A stretch of DNA of 54,993 nucleotides from Prochlorococcus sp. AG-363-O15 (GCA_003278255.1 QCFZ01000007.1:1-54993); one strand, 5' to 3'; shown: positions 27,326 through 36,475, counted from the first letter of the stretch. Notes: generated by a model from the letters alone, not told the origin. Numbers and translations: made by a program.

Positions 27326-28525
27326 TTGAAAGTACTTGTTGCTGGTGCTGGTCCAGCTGGTTCAAGAATTTCTGAAATACTTGCAAGAAACGGCATTCAA
27401 GTTATATTAGTTGATAAATTAACAACTCCTAATAGAAATATTTTCTCAAGTGCTGTTCTTCCAATTAAATCAATACAAGATCATGATATTCCTTTAGATT
27501 CAATTTCAACTTATTGGAATGCATGGAATATTGTTGACCCTAATGGTTATAAACATAAATGGGTTGCTAATTCAAGTTTAGGAGTAGTATTAGATTTTTC
27601 GAAATTAAGGACATACTTATGGAAGAGAGTAGAGGATTTGGGTGTTGAGTTGCTTTTAGGTTGGACTGTTAAATCAGTAGAATCTTTTGAAAGTTCGGCA
27701 GAAGTTACTCTTATAGATTCTTATGGCACTATTCACAACAATAACGTTGATTGGGTGATCGATGCTACTGGTAATAAAAGATCCTTGATAGGTTGTTCTT
27801 ATTCCCAATCGAGGCCTACTAGAGAAGAATTCTTAAAGGGTTCAGGTATTGAATGGATTATTCAGGCCAATAGTAAAGTTTATAAATCTTGGTTTAACTC
27901 TGTCACTTTTCTTCTAGGGACCCAATTTATTCCTCATGGTTATGGATGGATATTTCCTATGGCAAATAATCAGTTGAAGGTTGGGGTTTGTCATCTTCCT
28001 CCCAATAACTCAAATCTATTTACAAGTTTAAGTAAATCACTTTATAGAATGCTTCAAATTTATGACCTACATGATCTCAAAGTCCTCGATAGACATGGTG
28101 GTTTATTGAGTAGTACCTTAAAAAGGAGAGTACCGCATATTTTCGGTAGGATTATTGGTGTTGGTGATGCCGTTAGTACTGCAAATCTGTTAGGAGGTGA
28201 AGGTATACGTCATGCTCTATTAAGTGCAGAGGTGCTAGGACAAAAACTTGTCGATCAATTGGATAATAAAAATAAACACAAATCTATCCTTAAATATCAA
28301 AAGGCCCTCAGTCACCGCCTTGGTTGGCGATGGAGGGCTTCAAATCGGATTGCTAAGCGAACCTGGTGGGGACTAAACGGTCAAAGGGCTGATAAACGTT
28401 TAGTGGCAATAATCAACGGACTTGATAATGTTGCGAGCGCTGAGGAGCTCAGCGCTCTGCTTTTTGATTACCGGTTTGAGCGTTACGGTTTTCGCCTTTT
28501 GCCTTACTTAATAGGCTGGCGGTGA
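27326..28525 (+). CDS. FAD-dependent oxidoreductase (geranylgeranyl reductase / lycopene cyclase-like)
   Basis: The 399-residue protein is a flavoprotein of the group that includes geranylgeranyl reductases and lycopene cyclases. The Rossmann motif GAGPAGS is at residues 7-13, followed by an acidic residue at the end of strand 2 (VILVDK). The second FAD motif GVGDAVSTANLLGGEGI lies near 280. The frame starts with a TTG at 27326; an in-frame TGA at 27314 leaves no ATG. It follows dxs by 16 nt, so an isoprenoid-related substrate is plausible. I cannot choose between a reductase and a cyclase. Confidence 0.8.
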   Translation: MKVLVAGAGPAGSRISEILARNGIQVILVDKLTTPNRNIFSSAVLPIKSIQDHDIPLDSISTYWNAWNIVDPNGYKHKWVANSSLGVVLDFSKLRTYLWKRVEDLGVELLLGWTVKSVESFESSAEVTLIDSYGTIHNNNVDWVIDATGNKRSLIGCSYSQSRPTREEFLKGSGIEWIIQANSKVYKSWFNSVTFLLGTQFIPHGYGWIFPMANNQLKVGVCHLPPNNSNLFTSLSKSLYRMLQIYDLHDLKVLDRHGGLLSSTLKRRVPHIFGRIIGVGDAVSTANLLGGEGIRHALLSAEVLGQKLVDQLDNKNKHKSILKYQKALSHRLGWRWRASNRIAKRTWWGLNGQRADKRLVAIINGLDNVASAEELSALLFDYRFERYGFRLLPYLIGWR

Positions 28526-28548
28526 CCTGGGCTTGGCTCAAGGAAACC

Positions 28549-28809
28549 TTAAAGAACACCTCTGGCCGCAAGGCCCAAGATTGCTCCTATTCCTAAAACG
28601 TGGCCAAGGCAGTTAGCTGCAACGACGGATGCATGGCTTAAGCCGCCATAAAATTGAGAGTTTGGGATCTCAAAACCCTCGTTTGGTTTTGCGATATTTG
28701 CACGGGCGATTGCATAAGCAAGAACGTTGCAAATGATCATCACCACAGCAACCTTTGGTGACCATTGAAAGGTTGCTGGGGCAGCAGCAGCCAATAGGGG
28801 TGTGATCAT
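28549..28809 (-). CDS. psaK: Photosystem I reaction centre subunit PsaK
   Basis: PsaK is a two-helix peripheral subunit of photosystem I. The 86-residue protein starts MITPLLAAAAPATFQWSP. The first helix (VAVVMIICNVLAYAIARANI) is followed by the loop PNEGFEIPNSQFYGGLSHAS and the second helix near residues 63-82, as in PsaK. The start is the ATG at 28809. It converges on the FAD oxidoreductase. A possible -10 element, TATATAA-like, is visible on the minus strand about 30 nt upstream (near 28842-28848). Confidence 0.95.
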   Translation of the reverse strand: MITPLLAAAAPATFQWSPKVAVVMIICNVLAYAIARANIAKPNEGFEIPNSQFYGGLSHASVVAANCLGHVLGIGAILGLAARGVL

Positions 28810-28841
28810 GAATACTTCGGAAGCGACAATTTATTTTCCTT

Positions 28842-28848
28842 TATATAC
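28842..28848 (-). promoter_or_regulatory. Possible -10 element of psaK
   Basis: On the minus strand GTATATAAAG is read about 33-40 nt upstream of the psaK ATG (28809). It resembles a sigma-70 -10 box, and the short leader would be about 25 nt. No -35 match was confirmed, so this is tentative. Confidence 0.25.
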
Positions 28849-28877
28849 ACCTATTAATCACATGGAATTCCAGCCTC

Positions 28878-29216
28878 TTAAGAGTTATTCACTACTCTTT
28901 TTTGCCCAATTCCCACAAATCCCAGTACTACCAGTGCATCACTGATAGTCAAAAAAGCTTCGGCGGCCCCGTGAAAATGATCAACATCTGTTAGTTCGGC
29001 CTGATAAATGCGGTTTGCCAAGATGGCAAAAACAATTGTCATGAAGACAAACAGTAGTGTTAGACGGAATCCCCATAAGGCCAATTTGGGGATTGAGATG
29101 CTTTTTTGGGCCCAATAAAGAAAAACCAGATAGGGGATTAGTGACAGGACAAAGAAAGGGCCTGGATCAATAGCGCCTATTTTCGTCAACAGATTTTGTA
29201 AGAAGGGACTGTTCAT
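28878..29216 (-). CDS. DUF3593 family membrane protein
   Basis: The roughly 112-residue protein has three or four hydrophobic segments with FVLSLIPYLVFLYWAQKS near the start and the conserved tail FLTISDALVVLGFVGIGQKR. It fits the cyanobacterial/plastid DUF3593 family of unknown function. The ATG at 29216 overlaps the stop of the upstream DUF2499 gene as ATGA (29213-29216), the classic arrangement for translational coupling. An alternative upstream start at 29270 would overlap that gene more deeply. Confidence 0.8.
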   Translation of the reverse strand: MNSPFLQNLLTKIGAIDPGPFFVLSLIPYLVFLYWAQKSISIPKLALWGFRLTLLFVFMTIVFAILANRIYQAELTDVDHFHGAAEAFLTISDALVVLGFVGIGQKRVVNNS

Positions 29217-29515
29217 GTTCTTAGCCTTTCTCTCCGAACCAGGTTCCAGGCCGCTAATGCCAAACAACAATTGCCAATCATCGTTAGGGCAGCTTGTAAT
29301 ACGACTAATCCCTGAAGGGATTGAGTGTTGTCATAAATATGCCAAGTTATCGCTGCCATTGCACTAGCAAGATTTGGCAGCATGGCTAGTGCGAGCCAAG
29401 TCATAGCCCTATTCGACTCCCATTTCCCCCACCTCACAATCAAAACTATCGCTAAAAGCCACTCGAATAGAGTGGTTATGTGAATAAACCAAGTTCCGAG
29501 TGATAAAGCGTGCAA
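29213..29515 (-). CDS. DUF2499 / Ycf49 family membrane protein
   Basis: Ycf49-like membrane protein of about 100 residues. The signatures are LHALSLGTWFIHITTLFEW at the start, AMLPNLASAMAAITWHIYDN in the middle and LQAALTMIGNCCLALAAW near the end. The family is conserved in cyanobacteria and plastids, function unknown. I place the start at the TTG at 29515, where the conserved block begins; another TTG at 29560 would add 15 residues. It is coupled to the DUF3593 gene by ATGA. These two families also co-occur, some fused, in plants as I recall, which supports a joint role. Confidence 0.82.
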   Translation of the reverse strand: MHALSLGTWFIHITTLFEWLLAIVLIVRWGKWESNRAMTWLALAMLPNLASAMAAITWHIYDNTQSLQGLVVLQAALTMIGNCCLALAAWNLVRRERLRT

Positions 29516-29612
29516 CTTAATTTGTGGGTTGGTCAACCTAGAATATCTAAAGATGGTCAATATGAAGTTGAATAATTAGTTACGGCCTTAGAAACATTAG
29601 AAATCACCCTAT

Positions 29613-30656
29613 ATGAAACTATTGTTATGCGGTTTTTACGGAGCTAATAACTTTGGGGATGAATTACTTCTCAACTTGTTTATTTCTGCATTACCTTCTC
29701 ATGCAAAGGTTTATGTGCTCTCGCAAAGTCATGCGTTGAACAAAGAGGATCATCGGATTGAAAAGGTAGTACAAAAAAGCGCCCCTTTTGATATTATTAA
29801 ATCATTTAATAAGGTAGATTGTTTAATTTTAGGAGGAGGTTCATTACTTCAGGATGAAACGAGTATATTCAGCCTAGTTTACTATTTAATTATAATATTA
29901 ATTGGTAGGATTAAAAATCTACCAGTTTATCTATGGGGGCAAGGAATTGGACCAATTAATCATAAAATACTATTATATCTTACATTATCAATATTGCGTA
30001 ATGTTCAGCTTATTGGGGTTAGGGACCATCAGTCATTTGATTTAGTAAAGAAGTTAAATGTACAAACATACATTGCCCCCGATCCCGTTTGGCAATTAGA
30101 TATTGGAAAATGGATTGGGGGAGGACCAATAGTTATTTGTTTGAGAGAAAGCTCTCAGATGGATCAAGCTAAATGGAGAAAGTTAATTAGTTCCTTAGAC
30201 TTATTTCTTGATAAGCTAGATCTTGATGTTGTATGGTTGGCTTTTAAACCTAATGATGATTATGGTTTGTATTATAAAATGCATAATCTTGGTTTAATAT
30301 CCCCTCAACTAGAAGCTAGAAGTATTCATAAATGTGCAACAAGTGTAGAGGAAGTCTCTAGTTATTTTAGATATGCCACAATGGCTATAACAATGAGATT
30401 TCATTCACTATTGCTATCTCAATTGAATGGATGCCCTACGTTAGGTTTAAGTTATGATCAAAAGGTGAGTAATCTTGCTGCCACATGTTGTTGTAATTTT
30501 ATAGAGTTAGATAAAATGCCAACTGAATCACAGATTGTTCATATGATGGAAAAGCAATTAGAATATCAGCCTCAGCAAGATATTATTCAAAGATTTCATA
30601 GAGAATCTTTCATTCATAGTATCTATCTAAATAGATTCTTAGCAAAAATTAATTAA
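29613..30656 (+). CDS. csaB: CsaB-type polysaccharide pyruvyl transferase
   Basis: CsaB-family enzymes transfer a pyruvyl group to a cell-wall or surface polysaccharide. The 347-residue protein has the N-terminal CGFYGANNFGDELLLN, the acidic GGGSLLQDE motif near residues 71-79, and the C-terminal MAITMRFHSLLLSQLNGCP near 258-276, all typical of the family (usually 340-360). The start is the ATG at 29613. It converges on the ggt operon with 26 nt between. S-layer or lipopolysaccharide modification is possible, but the polymer is unknown. Confidence 0.85.
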   Translation: MKLLLCGFYGANNFGDELLLNLFISALPSHAKVYVLSQSHALNKEDHRIEKVVQKSAPFDIIKSFNKVDCLILGGGSLLQDETSIFSLVYYLIIILIGRIKNLPVYLWGQGIGPINHKILLYLTLSILRNVQLIGVRDHQSFDLVKKLNVQTYIAPDPVWQLDIGKWIGGGPIVICLRESSQMDQAKWRKLISSLDLFLDKLDLDVVWLAFKPNDDYGLYYKMHNLGLISPQLEARSIHKCATSVEEVSSYFRYATMAITMRFHSLLLSQLNGCPTLGLSYDQKVSNLAATCCCNFIELDKMPTESQIVHMMEKQLEYQPQQDIIQRFHRESFIHSIYLNRFLAKIN

Positions 30657-30682
30657 TGAATTATAAAGAACTAATTGATAAT

Positions 30683-31660
30683 TTATACGTTAATTATTCT
30701 CATACCAGTTTGAGAGTCAAAGTGATGTTCATGTTTTTTATCCCAGTTTATTGTTATGTCCTCAGGAATTTCTATTCCGATATCAACAGTTATTCTAATA
30801 TTTCCTACAGGGGTATCTAAGAATAGCAATTGGTTAGTGCCTAGCCATTCTTTATGTAACAATTTAGCTTTTAATCCAGTACTATTGAAATATATATTTT
30901 CTGGTCTGATGCCGGTAATATGTTTAGAGGAATTATATATCACGTTAATTTGTGGCCTACCAATAAAGGTTGCTACAAATATAGAAACTGGCTCATGATA
31001 TAGCTCTTGGGGTGTACCTATCTGTTCTAAAATTCCTTCCTTTAGGACTGCTATTTTTTGAGACATAGCCATGGCTTCATGTTGGTCGTGAGTTACATAT
31101 AACACTGGTAAGTTTTGATTTAAAATAATCCTACGCAATTCTGGCCGTAGCTGTTCACGAAGCTGAGCATCTAGATTACTCATAGGCTCATCTAATAAAT
31201 AAACTAAGGGATCTCTTAGAATCGCCCTTGCCAGTGCAATCCTTTGTTTTTGACCTCCTGATAGTTGCGAAGGACGTCTAGTCGCTAAATTTTCAATTTG
31301 GAAGAGCTCTAGAGTCGAACGAAGCTTCTGTCTTTGCTCTAGATTTGAAATACCTCGAATTTTCATTCCCAAAGTCAAATTCTCAGCTACTGTTAAGTGA
31401 GGAAATAACGCATAACTCTGGAAAACCATTCCTATACGTCTATCAATAGCGGCCGTGTTAGTTATGTTTTTGTTGTTTAAATAAATAGATCCCTCATTTG
31501 GTTTATCTAGTCCTGCTATTAGCCTCAATGTACTGCTTTTACCACAGCCACTTGGGCCTAATAAAGCCAAACATTCTCCGTCAGTTACCTCTAGGTTTAG
31601 ATGCCTTACAATCCAACTATCATTAATATGCCTTCCTAGATTCTTAATTAATAAGGTCAT
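30683..31660 (-). CDS. ggtA: ABC transporter ATPase, compatible-solute type (GgtA-like)
   Basis: This 325-residue ATPase of the MalK/UgpC type powers sugar import. Walker A GPSGCGKS is at residues 35-42, the signature SGGQKQR near 133-139, and Walker B VYLLDEP near 153-159. A C-terminal regulatory domain starts near residue 240. It is the last gene of the ggpS-ggtB-ggtC-ggtD-ggtA operon and overlaps the ggtD stop by ATGA. Uptake of glucosylglycerol, and possibly sucrose or trehalose, is inferred from the adjacent ggpS gene; sequence alone shows only a sugar-type transporter. Confidence 0.85.
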   Translation of the reverse strand: MTLLIKNLGRHINDSWIVRHLNLEVTDGECLALLGPSGCGKSSTLRLIAGLDKPNEGSIYLNNKNITNTAAIDRRIGMVFQSYALFPHLTVAENLTLGMKIRGISNLEQRQKLRSTLELFQIENLATRRPSQLSGGQKQRIALARAILRDPLVYLLDEPMSNLDAQLREQLRPELRRIILNQNLPVLYVTHDQHEAMAMSQKIAVLKEGILEQIGTPQELYHEPVSIFVATFIGRPQINVIYNSSKHITGIRPENIYFNSTGLKAKLLHKEWLGTNQLLFLDTPVGNIRITVDIGIEIPEDITINWDKKHEHHFDSQTGMRIINV

Positions 31661-32472
31661 CCTTTTACAGCCCCCTGAGTTAGTCCAGATACAATTTGTT
31701 TTTGAAATATAATAACAAATAATAGTAAGGGAAGAGATCCTAATACTGTTGCAGCAGCATATGCCCCATAAGGTACTGAGTAAATGGAAGAACCAGCAAT
31801 TCTTGCCATTGCTACCGGAAGGGTCAACATGTTTTCGTTACTTATCCAAGTAAGAGCAATTGGATATTCATTCCATGTGAATAAAAAAACTAAGATACCT
31901 GTACTTGCTACAGCTGGCCGTATCAATGGAATTAGGATAAATCTAAAGCGGTCTAAAAGAGTTAGACCTTCTAAAGTTGCTGCTTCTTCGAGATCCTTAG
32001 GAAGATCCCTAAATGAAGAAGATAAAAGTAGTATTGCAAGTGGCATTGATAATGCTGAATAAGGAAGACTTAAAGCAAGCAAGTTATTTCCTAAATCTAA
32101 TTTTCTAGCAAATTCGAGCAGGGCAAGAAAAAGCAAGACATAAGGAAAAAGAGCAGCACCTAAGAGAATTAGCCTAATTATGCTTGATAAATAGAAGGAT
32201 ATCTTGGTTAGTGCATAAGAAGCTGGAATAGCAACTAGTAAGGTTATAAATGTAGTTAACAATCCTACTAATGTACTATTGGCCAAATATGTCCAAAATG
32301 GTGGGTCAGAATTAATTATTTGGATGTAATTTTCAAGTGTCCATCTATTGTTATGATTTAGAATGGGAGCTGTTAATGCTTCAGGCGAACTAAATGATGT
32401 GTATATCTGCCATGCTAATGGTAATATAGACCAAGTTATAATAGCTATATAATAAATAGATCTATTTTTCAT
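31657..32472 (-). CDS. ggtD: Sugar ABC transporter permease (GgtD-like)
   Basis: The 271-residue protein is a MalG-type membrane permease with six predicted hydrophobic segments. The EAA loop EEAATLEGLTLLDRFRFILIP (about residues 166-186) contacts the ATPase. It is the second permease of the operon, separated by 4 nt from ggtC and overlapping ggtA by 4 nt. The start is the ATG at 32472. Length and arrangement match the glucosylglycerol transporter GgtD; the substrate is inferred from context. Confidence 0.85.
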   Translation of the reverse strand: MKNRSIYYIAIITWSILPLAWQIYTSFSSPEALTAPILNHNNRWTLENYIQIINSDPPFWTYLANSTLVGLLTTFITLLVAIPASYALTKISFYLSSIIRLILLGAALFPYVLLFLALLEFARKLDLGNNLLALSLPYSALSMPLAILLLSSSFRDLPKDLEEAATLEGLTLLDRFRFILIPLIRPAVASTGILVFLFTWNEYPIALTWISNENMLTLPVAMARIAGSSIYSVPYGAYAAATVLGSLPLLLFVIIFQKQIVSGLTQGAVKG

Positions 32473-32476
32473 TGGT

Positions 32477-33340
32477 TTATTTAACCGTAAGTAAACGAAG
32501 TCTCTTTAAGAGAATATAGCTCGTGATTGAAATTATCATTAGCAATAGGAAACTAGCTAACATTATAGTTGCACTATATCCAAAATCTAGGAACCTCATT
32601 GCATTTAAATAAGAATAAAGCGCTAAGCTTTCTGTGCTTGTTGCTGGTCCTCCTCCCGTCATTACCTGTATGAGATCAAAGACTCCAAAGGCTTGAGCTA
32701 CTCTGAATAAAAGAGCAATTAAAATATAAGGTTGAATTAGAGGTAATGTAATTTTTTTAAGGGCTTGTAGGGAATTACCACCTTCTAATCTAAATGCTTC
32801 ATACAAATCATTAGGAATACTTTGTAGACCTGCCAGTATGATCAAAGCCACAAATGGGGTTGTTTTCCAAACATCAGCAATTACTGTCGTAATCCACGTG
32901 TATTTAGGAATAGAAAGTAGGTTCAAGTATTCAATCCCAAAAAGTTGAGTAAGTTGTTCAATAGGGCCGTAAGGTGTATTAAAAATCCATCTCCACCCCA
33001 AAGCCATTATTGTTGTTGGTAGAGCCCAGGGCAATATGGTTATAGCTCTAATTATGCCTCTTCCATTCCACCTCTGATCTAATAATAATGCTATTGCGAT
33101 CGCTAGAATGATCTCTAAAGTAACTGAAAAGGCAGTAAATCTTGTTGTTTGCATTAAATCTTGCCAAAATCTTTGATCTTCAATTAATCGGCTCCAATTT
33201 GCTCCAAAATTTGGAACCATTACAAGACCCGTTGACACTGAGACTGCGTGAAAACTTAACCACGCATACCTAATTAAAGGAAATACGAATACAAGGATTA
33301 CTAAGATAATTGCTGGGAGTACAAGAATTAATGACATCAA
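32477..33340 (-). CDS. ggtC: Sugar ABC transporter permease (GgtC-like)
   Basis: This 287-residue MalF-type permease has six hydrophobic segments, with the EAA-like loop YEAFRLEGGNSLQALKKITLP (about residues 182-202). It overlaps the end of the substrate-binding protein gene by ATGA (33337-33340). The usual binding-protein, permease, permease, ATPase order is kept. The start is the ATG at 33340. Partner of the GgtD-like protein in forming the membrane channel. Confidence 0.85.
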   Translation of the reverse strand: MMSLILVLPAIILVILVFVFPLIRYAWLSFHAVSVSTGLVMVPNFGANWSRLIEDQRFWQDLMQTTRFTAFSVTLEIILAIAIALLLDQRWNGRGIIRAITILPWALPTTIMALGWRWIFNTPYGPIEQLTQLFGIEYLNLLSIPKYTWITTVIADVWKTTPFVALIILAGLQSIPNDLYEAFRLEGGNSLQALKKITLPLIQPYILIALLFRVAQAFGVFDLIQVMTGGGPATSTESLALYSYLNAMRFLDFGYSATIMLASFLLLMIISITSYILLKRLRLLTVK

Positions 33341-34599
33341 TCAATTCCATATGAATTAAGAATTCGTCTTGTTTTATATGTAGCTCTATTCATAGAGTCT
33401 TTAATATCATGCTTTTGGGTCAAAACGGTGCTTAACTCTCGTTGTAAAATATCGCTTACTTGAGCATATAAAGGAATTTGAGGTCTTGGTTTAGTTATTT
33501 CAAGACCTTTTTTTAGGTTGGTTAGGATCGGATTTTGTTTTAACAAAATTGGATCACTAAACAATTTCTTTCTGGTAGGTGTATATCCAAATTCTTTAAA
33601 TAACAACTTTTGGCTTGATTCAGATGTTAAATAGGAGATAACTTGCATTGATTCGTTTTTGTTGGCTGACCTGTTTAAGATTGAGAACCCCCAACTTCCT
33701 AGAGTTGATGTTGAACTATATTTGGGATCTGAAACCATTACAGTAACACCTACATTCCCTTTAACAGCACTAGAGTCTTTTTGAAGTTCTGACCAAGCAT
33801 AAGGCCAGTTCCTCATAAATGCTGACTGACCAGCTTTAAATGATTGAAGTGCTTCTGATTCAGCAAAACTAGTTATTGCTTTAGGTGAAATCCCACTTTT
33901 TATAAGTGATTGCAACCATCTAGTAGCTTTTAGACTATTTGGTGAATTTAATTTCACTTCACCATTTTCTGTAATCCACTCTCCTCCAAATGCACTTAAT
34001 ACCTCAAGAAATACGCAACTAAGTCCCTCATATTGTTTACCTTGCCAGACATAACCATATTTAACTTTATTCTCTTTTTGAAGTCTTTTGCTTATGTTAA
34101 AGAGTTCATTTGGTGTTGTTGGTGGAATCTTCATAAGGTCCTTACGCCAATAAAGCAAACCAATATCTGCTACTAAGGGCCATCTATAAAGCGTTCCTTT
34201 GTATTTGTTTCCAAGTCTAGCTCCCTTAATCAATAATTCCCATTCACTATTGTCAATCATTTTATCCATATTAAACAACCAACCTGCCTCAGCATACTTC
34301 GGTAGCCAAGTTACATCTATTAGAAGAATATCATATGGATTATCTCCTAACAATAGACTACTTATGGCAAGATCTGAAACTGATTCAGTTTCTAAGGGCC
34401 CCCTTGTTACAGTAACTTCAATTTGGTTTTTATGATGTCGATTAAAACGGTCTATTATCTTTGCTGTTGAATCTGCAAAAGGGGCAGGCATTAATATTCT
34501 TATATCAACTTTATTTTTAGTTGTCGCGCTTGATACATTAATTGGTTGAATAATGGCTGATAATATTGCTGTCAAAAATAATTGCTTTAATTTTCTCAT
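33337..34599 (-). CDS. ggtB: Sugar ABC transporter substrate-binding protein (GgtB-like)
   Basis: The 420-residue periplasmic solute-binding protein has an N-terminal signal-like segment (QLFLTAILSAIIQPINVSSA, about residues 6-25). It belongs to the family-1 sugar-binding proteins, with DILLIDVTWLPKYAEAGWL near 88-106 and FMRNWPYAWSELQ near residues 256-268. The start is the ATG at 34599. It follows ggpS by 4 nt. It is the extracytoplasmic receptor of the importer; re-uptake of leaked glucosylglycerol is its expected role. Confidence 0.85.
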   Translation of the reverse strand: MRKLKQLFLTAILSAIIQPINVSSATTKNKVDIRILMPAPFADSTAKIIDRFNRHHKNQIEVTVTRGPLETESVSDLAISSLLLGDNPYDILLIDVTWLPKYAEAGWLFNMDKMIDNSEWELLIKGARLGNKYKGTLYRWPLVADIGLLYWRKDLMKIPPTTPNELFNISKRLQKENKVKYGYVWQGKQYEGLSCVFLEVLSAFGGEWITENGEVKLNSPNSLKATRWLQSLIKSGISPKAITSFAESEALQSFKAGQSAFMRNWPYAWSELQKDSSAVKGNVGVTVMVSDPKYSSTSTLGSWGFSILNRSANKNESMQVISYLTSESSQKLLFKEFGYTPTRKKLFSDPILLKQNPILTNLKKGLEITKPRPQIPLYAQVSDILQRELSTVLTQKHDIKDSMNRATYKTRRILNSYGID

Positions 34600-34603
34600 T
34601 TAA

Positions 34604-36100
34604 TTAGCTTTTTGTAGGTTCTATTAATTCGTTAATTTGTTCCTCTGCCCAATCCTTGACAGTATATGATTCTACAGATTTTGTCATGGCAGCCATACGT
34701 TCTAGTTGCTCATTCTCTTTCATAGCTATTGCTTCTTCAATGGCTTCATCCATTCGCCTGTGAGAATATGGATTTGTAAGAATAGCGCCATTAAGTAGAA
34801 CAGATGCTCCTGTAAATTCAGAGAGGACTAAAACACCTCCATTGCTCTTTCTTGCGGCAACATATTCTTTAGCTACAAGATTTAGTCCATCCCGTAGAGG
34901 AGTTATCCAACATATATCTGCTTGGCCAAACCACGCTACCATCTCATCGTATGGAATTCGTCTTGTGGAAAGTCTTATGGGAACCCAATCAATTTGACTA
35001 AATTTGCCATTTATTCTTCCAGCCATTTCTTCAATTGATCTTTGAGTATCGTCATAAATTTTCATTCCAGAGGCAGCTGATACACAGGCAAGCATCAAGA
35101 CCACTTTTCCATGTATATCCTTCCTTTTAATTAATAACCTTTCAAAAGCTAGTAATAGTTCCTCATTACCTTTTGTATAATCTACCCTGCTAGCAGATAA
35201 TATAAGTTTCCTATTTTTCTTTGTGCCTATTTGAATTTTTCTAGAATGTTCTCTGACAACATCAGTATTCATTAATTCTAGTATTACATCTGGTGATGTA
35301 CCTACAGGTGATGATAATAATCTAATATTTCGTCCTGCATGCCTTAGTGATGTTGTAACCGTTGGTTCTGTTAGTGCACTACCAACGGCAATAAATTTTT
35401 CATCTACATTAGCTTTAGGACCCTTTTGTGCTCCAACTAAACAATTTGCTGCTCTGGCAAAGTTTTCTGTATATCTAGGGATATGAAATCCTACTAAGTC
35501 ACAACATAAAAGACTCTCTATTATTTGTCTTCTCCATGGAAGAATTGCAAATACATCATTGCCAGGAAAGGGAGTATGGTGAAAAAATGCAATTTTTACA
35601 TCAGATCTTTGCTCTCTTATGAAAAATGGTGTTAACCATAAATTATAGTCATGTATCCATATAACTGCTCCTTCCTCAGCTTGATCGCAGGCCGCTGCGG
35701 CAAACCTTTTATTTACCTCTTCAAAAACATTCCAATCAGCATTATTAACATCAAAATAGGTTGGAAATGTATGCAGAATTGGCCAGATTGATTCTTTTGA
35801 TGTCACATGATAAAAACTATTGATTTCTTCTTCAATCAGTGGGATGCGTCTTAAGGCAAATGATGATGGTTTATTCATTTTGATAACTTCATCGTTTGCG
35901 TTAGTCAATTCATCGACTTTTCTCCAAGCAATCCAAGTGCCATCTTTTTGATTTCTAAAAAGGTTTCTTAATGTTGGGATTATCCCATTCGGACTTTTTT
36001 GATCTATCCAGGTTCTTTCTCCTTTATTATTAATTTGTTCTTCAAATGGTGTCCTATGATATAGAAGAATAAATTTGCTTTTTTTGCTCTTTGCAATCAT
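34604..36100 (-). CDS. ggpS: Glucosylglycerol-phosphate synthase
   Basis: GgpS joins ADP-glucose and glycerol-3-phosphate to make glucosylglycerol-phosphate, the salt-stress compatible-solute precursor. The 498-residue GT20 protein (OtsA relatives) has the GgpS-type N-terminus LLYHRTPFEEQ with SPNGIIPTLRNLF after it, FFHHTPFPGNDVFAILPW near residues 175-192, and the C-terminal ITPLRDGLNLVAKEYVAA block. Trehalose-phosphate synthase is the main alternative; the N-terminal insert and the ggt neighbours favour GgpS. The phosphatase that finishes the product (GgpP/StpA) is not in this window. First gene of the operon. Confidence 0.9.
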   Translation of the reverse strand: MIAKSKKSKFILLYHRTPFEEQINNKGERTWIDQKSPNGIIPTLRNLFRNQKDGTWIAWRKVDELTNANDEVIKMNKPSSFALRRIPLIEEEINSFYHVTSKESIWPILHTFPTYFDVNNADWNVFEEVNKRFAAAACDQAEEGAVIWIHDYNLWLTPFFIREQRSDVKIAFFHHTPFPGNDVFAILPWRRQIIESLLCCDLVGFHIPRYTENFARAANCLVGAQKGPKANVDEKFIAVGSALTEPTVTTSLRHAGRNIRLLSSPVGTSPDVILELMNTDVVREHSRKIQIGTKKNRKLILSASRVDYTKGNEELLLAFERLLIKRKDIHGKVVLMLACVSAASGMKIYDDTQRSIEEMAGRINGKFSQIDWVPIRLSTRRIPYDEMVAWFGQADICWITPLRDGLNLVAKEYVAARKSNGGVLVLSEFTGASVLLNGAILTNPYSHRRMDEAIEEAIAMKENEQLERMAAMTKSVESYTVKDWAEEQINELIEPTKS

Positions 36101-36182
36101 TAGTTAGGTCTCAATGAGATGGTAAATGAATTCTGTTATTTATCATTTATACAACCGCCTTCCACTAAAAAGATCTATTTAT

Positions 36183-36419
36183 TTAGATTTTATTCAAATC
36201 AACTCCCAGTGACTTGGCATAAGGTCCAAGGCCTTTCCTTTGTATCGTTTTCAAAGCACGCGTAGAAACCCTTATGCTTATCCATTTGTTTTCCTCAGCC
36301 CACCATAATTTGCGTTGCTGAAGATTTGCCTGCTGTAATTTTTTAGTACGTATATGAGAATGACTAACTGCCATCCCATTATTTGCTCGTTTTCCAGTCA
36401 GTTGGCAGACTCTAGACAT
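36183..36419 (-). CDS. rpmB: 50S ribosomal protein L28
   Basis: L28 is a 78-residue protein of the large ribosomal subunit. The start [22 protein letters not shown] and the later [18 protein letters not shown] are characteristic. It has the usual basic composition and length. The ATG at 36419 is clear. It lies between htpG and ggpS on the same strand, with 83 nt between rpmB and the ggpS start, so ggpS probably has its own promoter. Confidence 0.95.
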   Translation of the reverse strand: MSRVCQLTGKRANNGMAVSHSHIRTKKLQQANLQQRKLWWAEENKWISIRVSTRALKTIQRKGLGPYAKSLGVDLNKI

Positions 36420-36475
36420 ATTTATGTTCCTTTAAACTAGGTTTCTGGGTTCAATGATATCAAATGGCTTTATTC

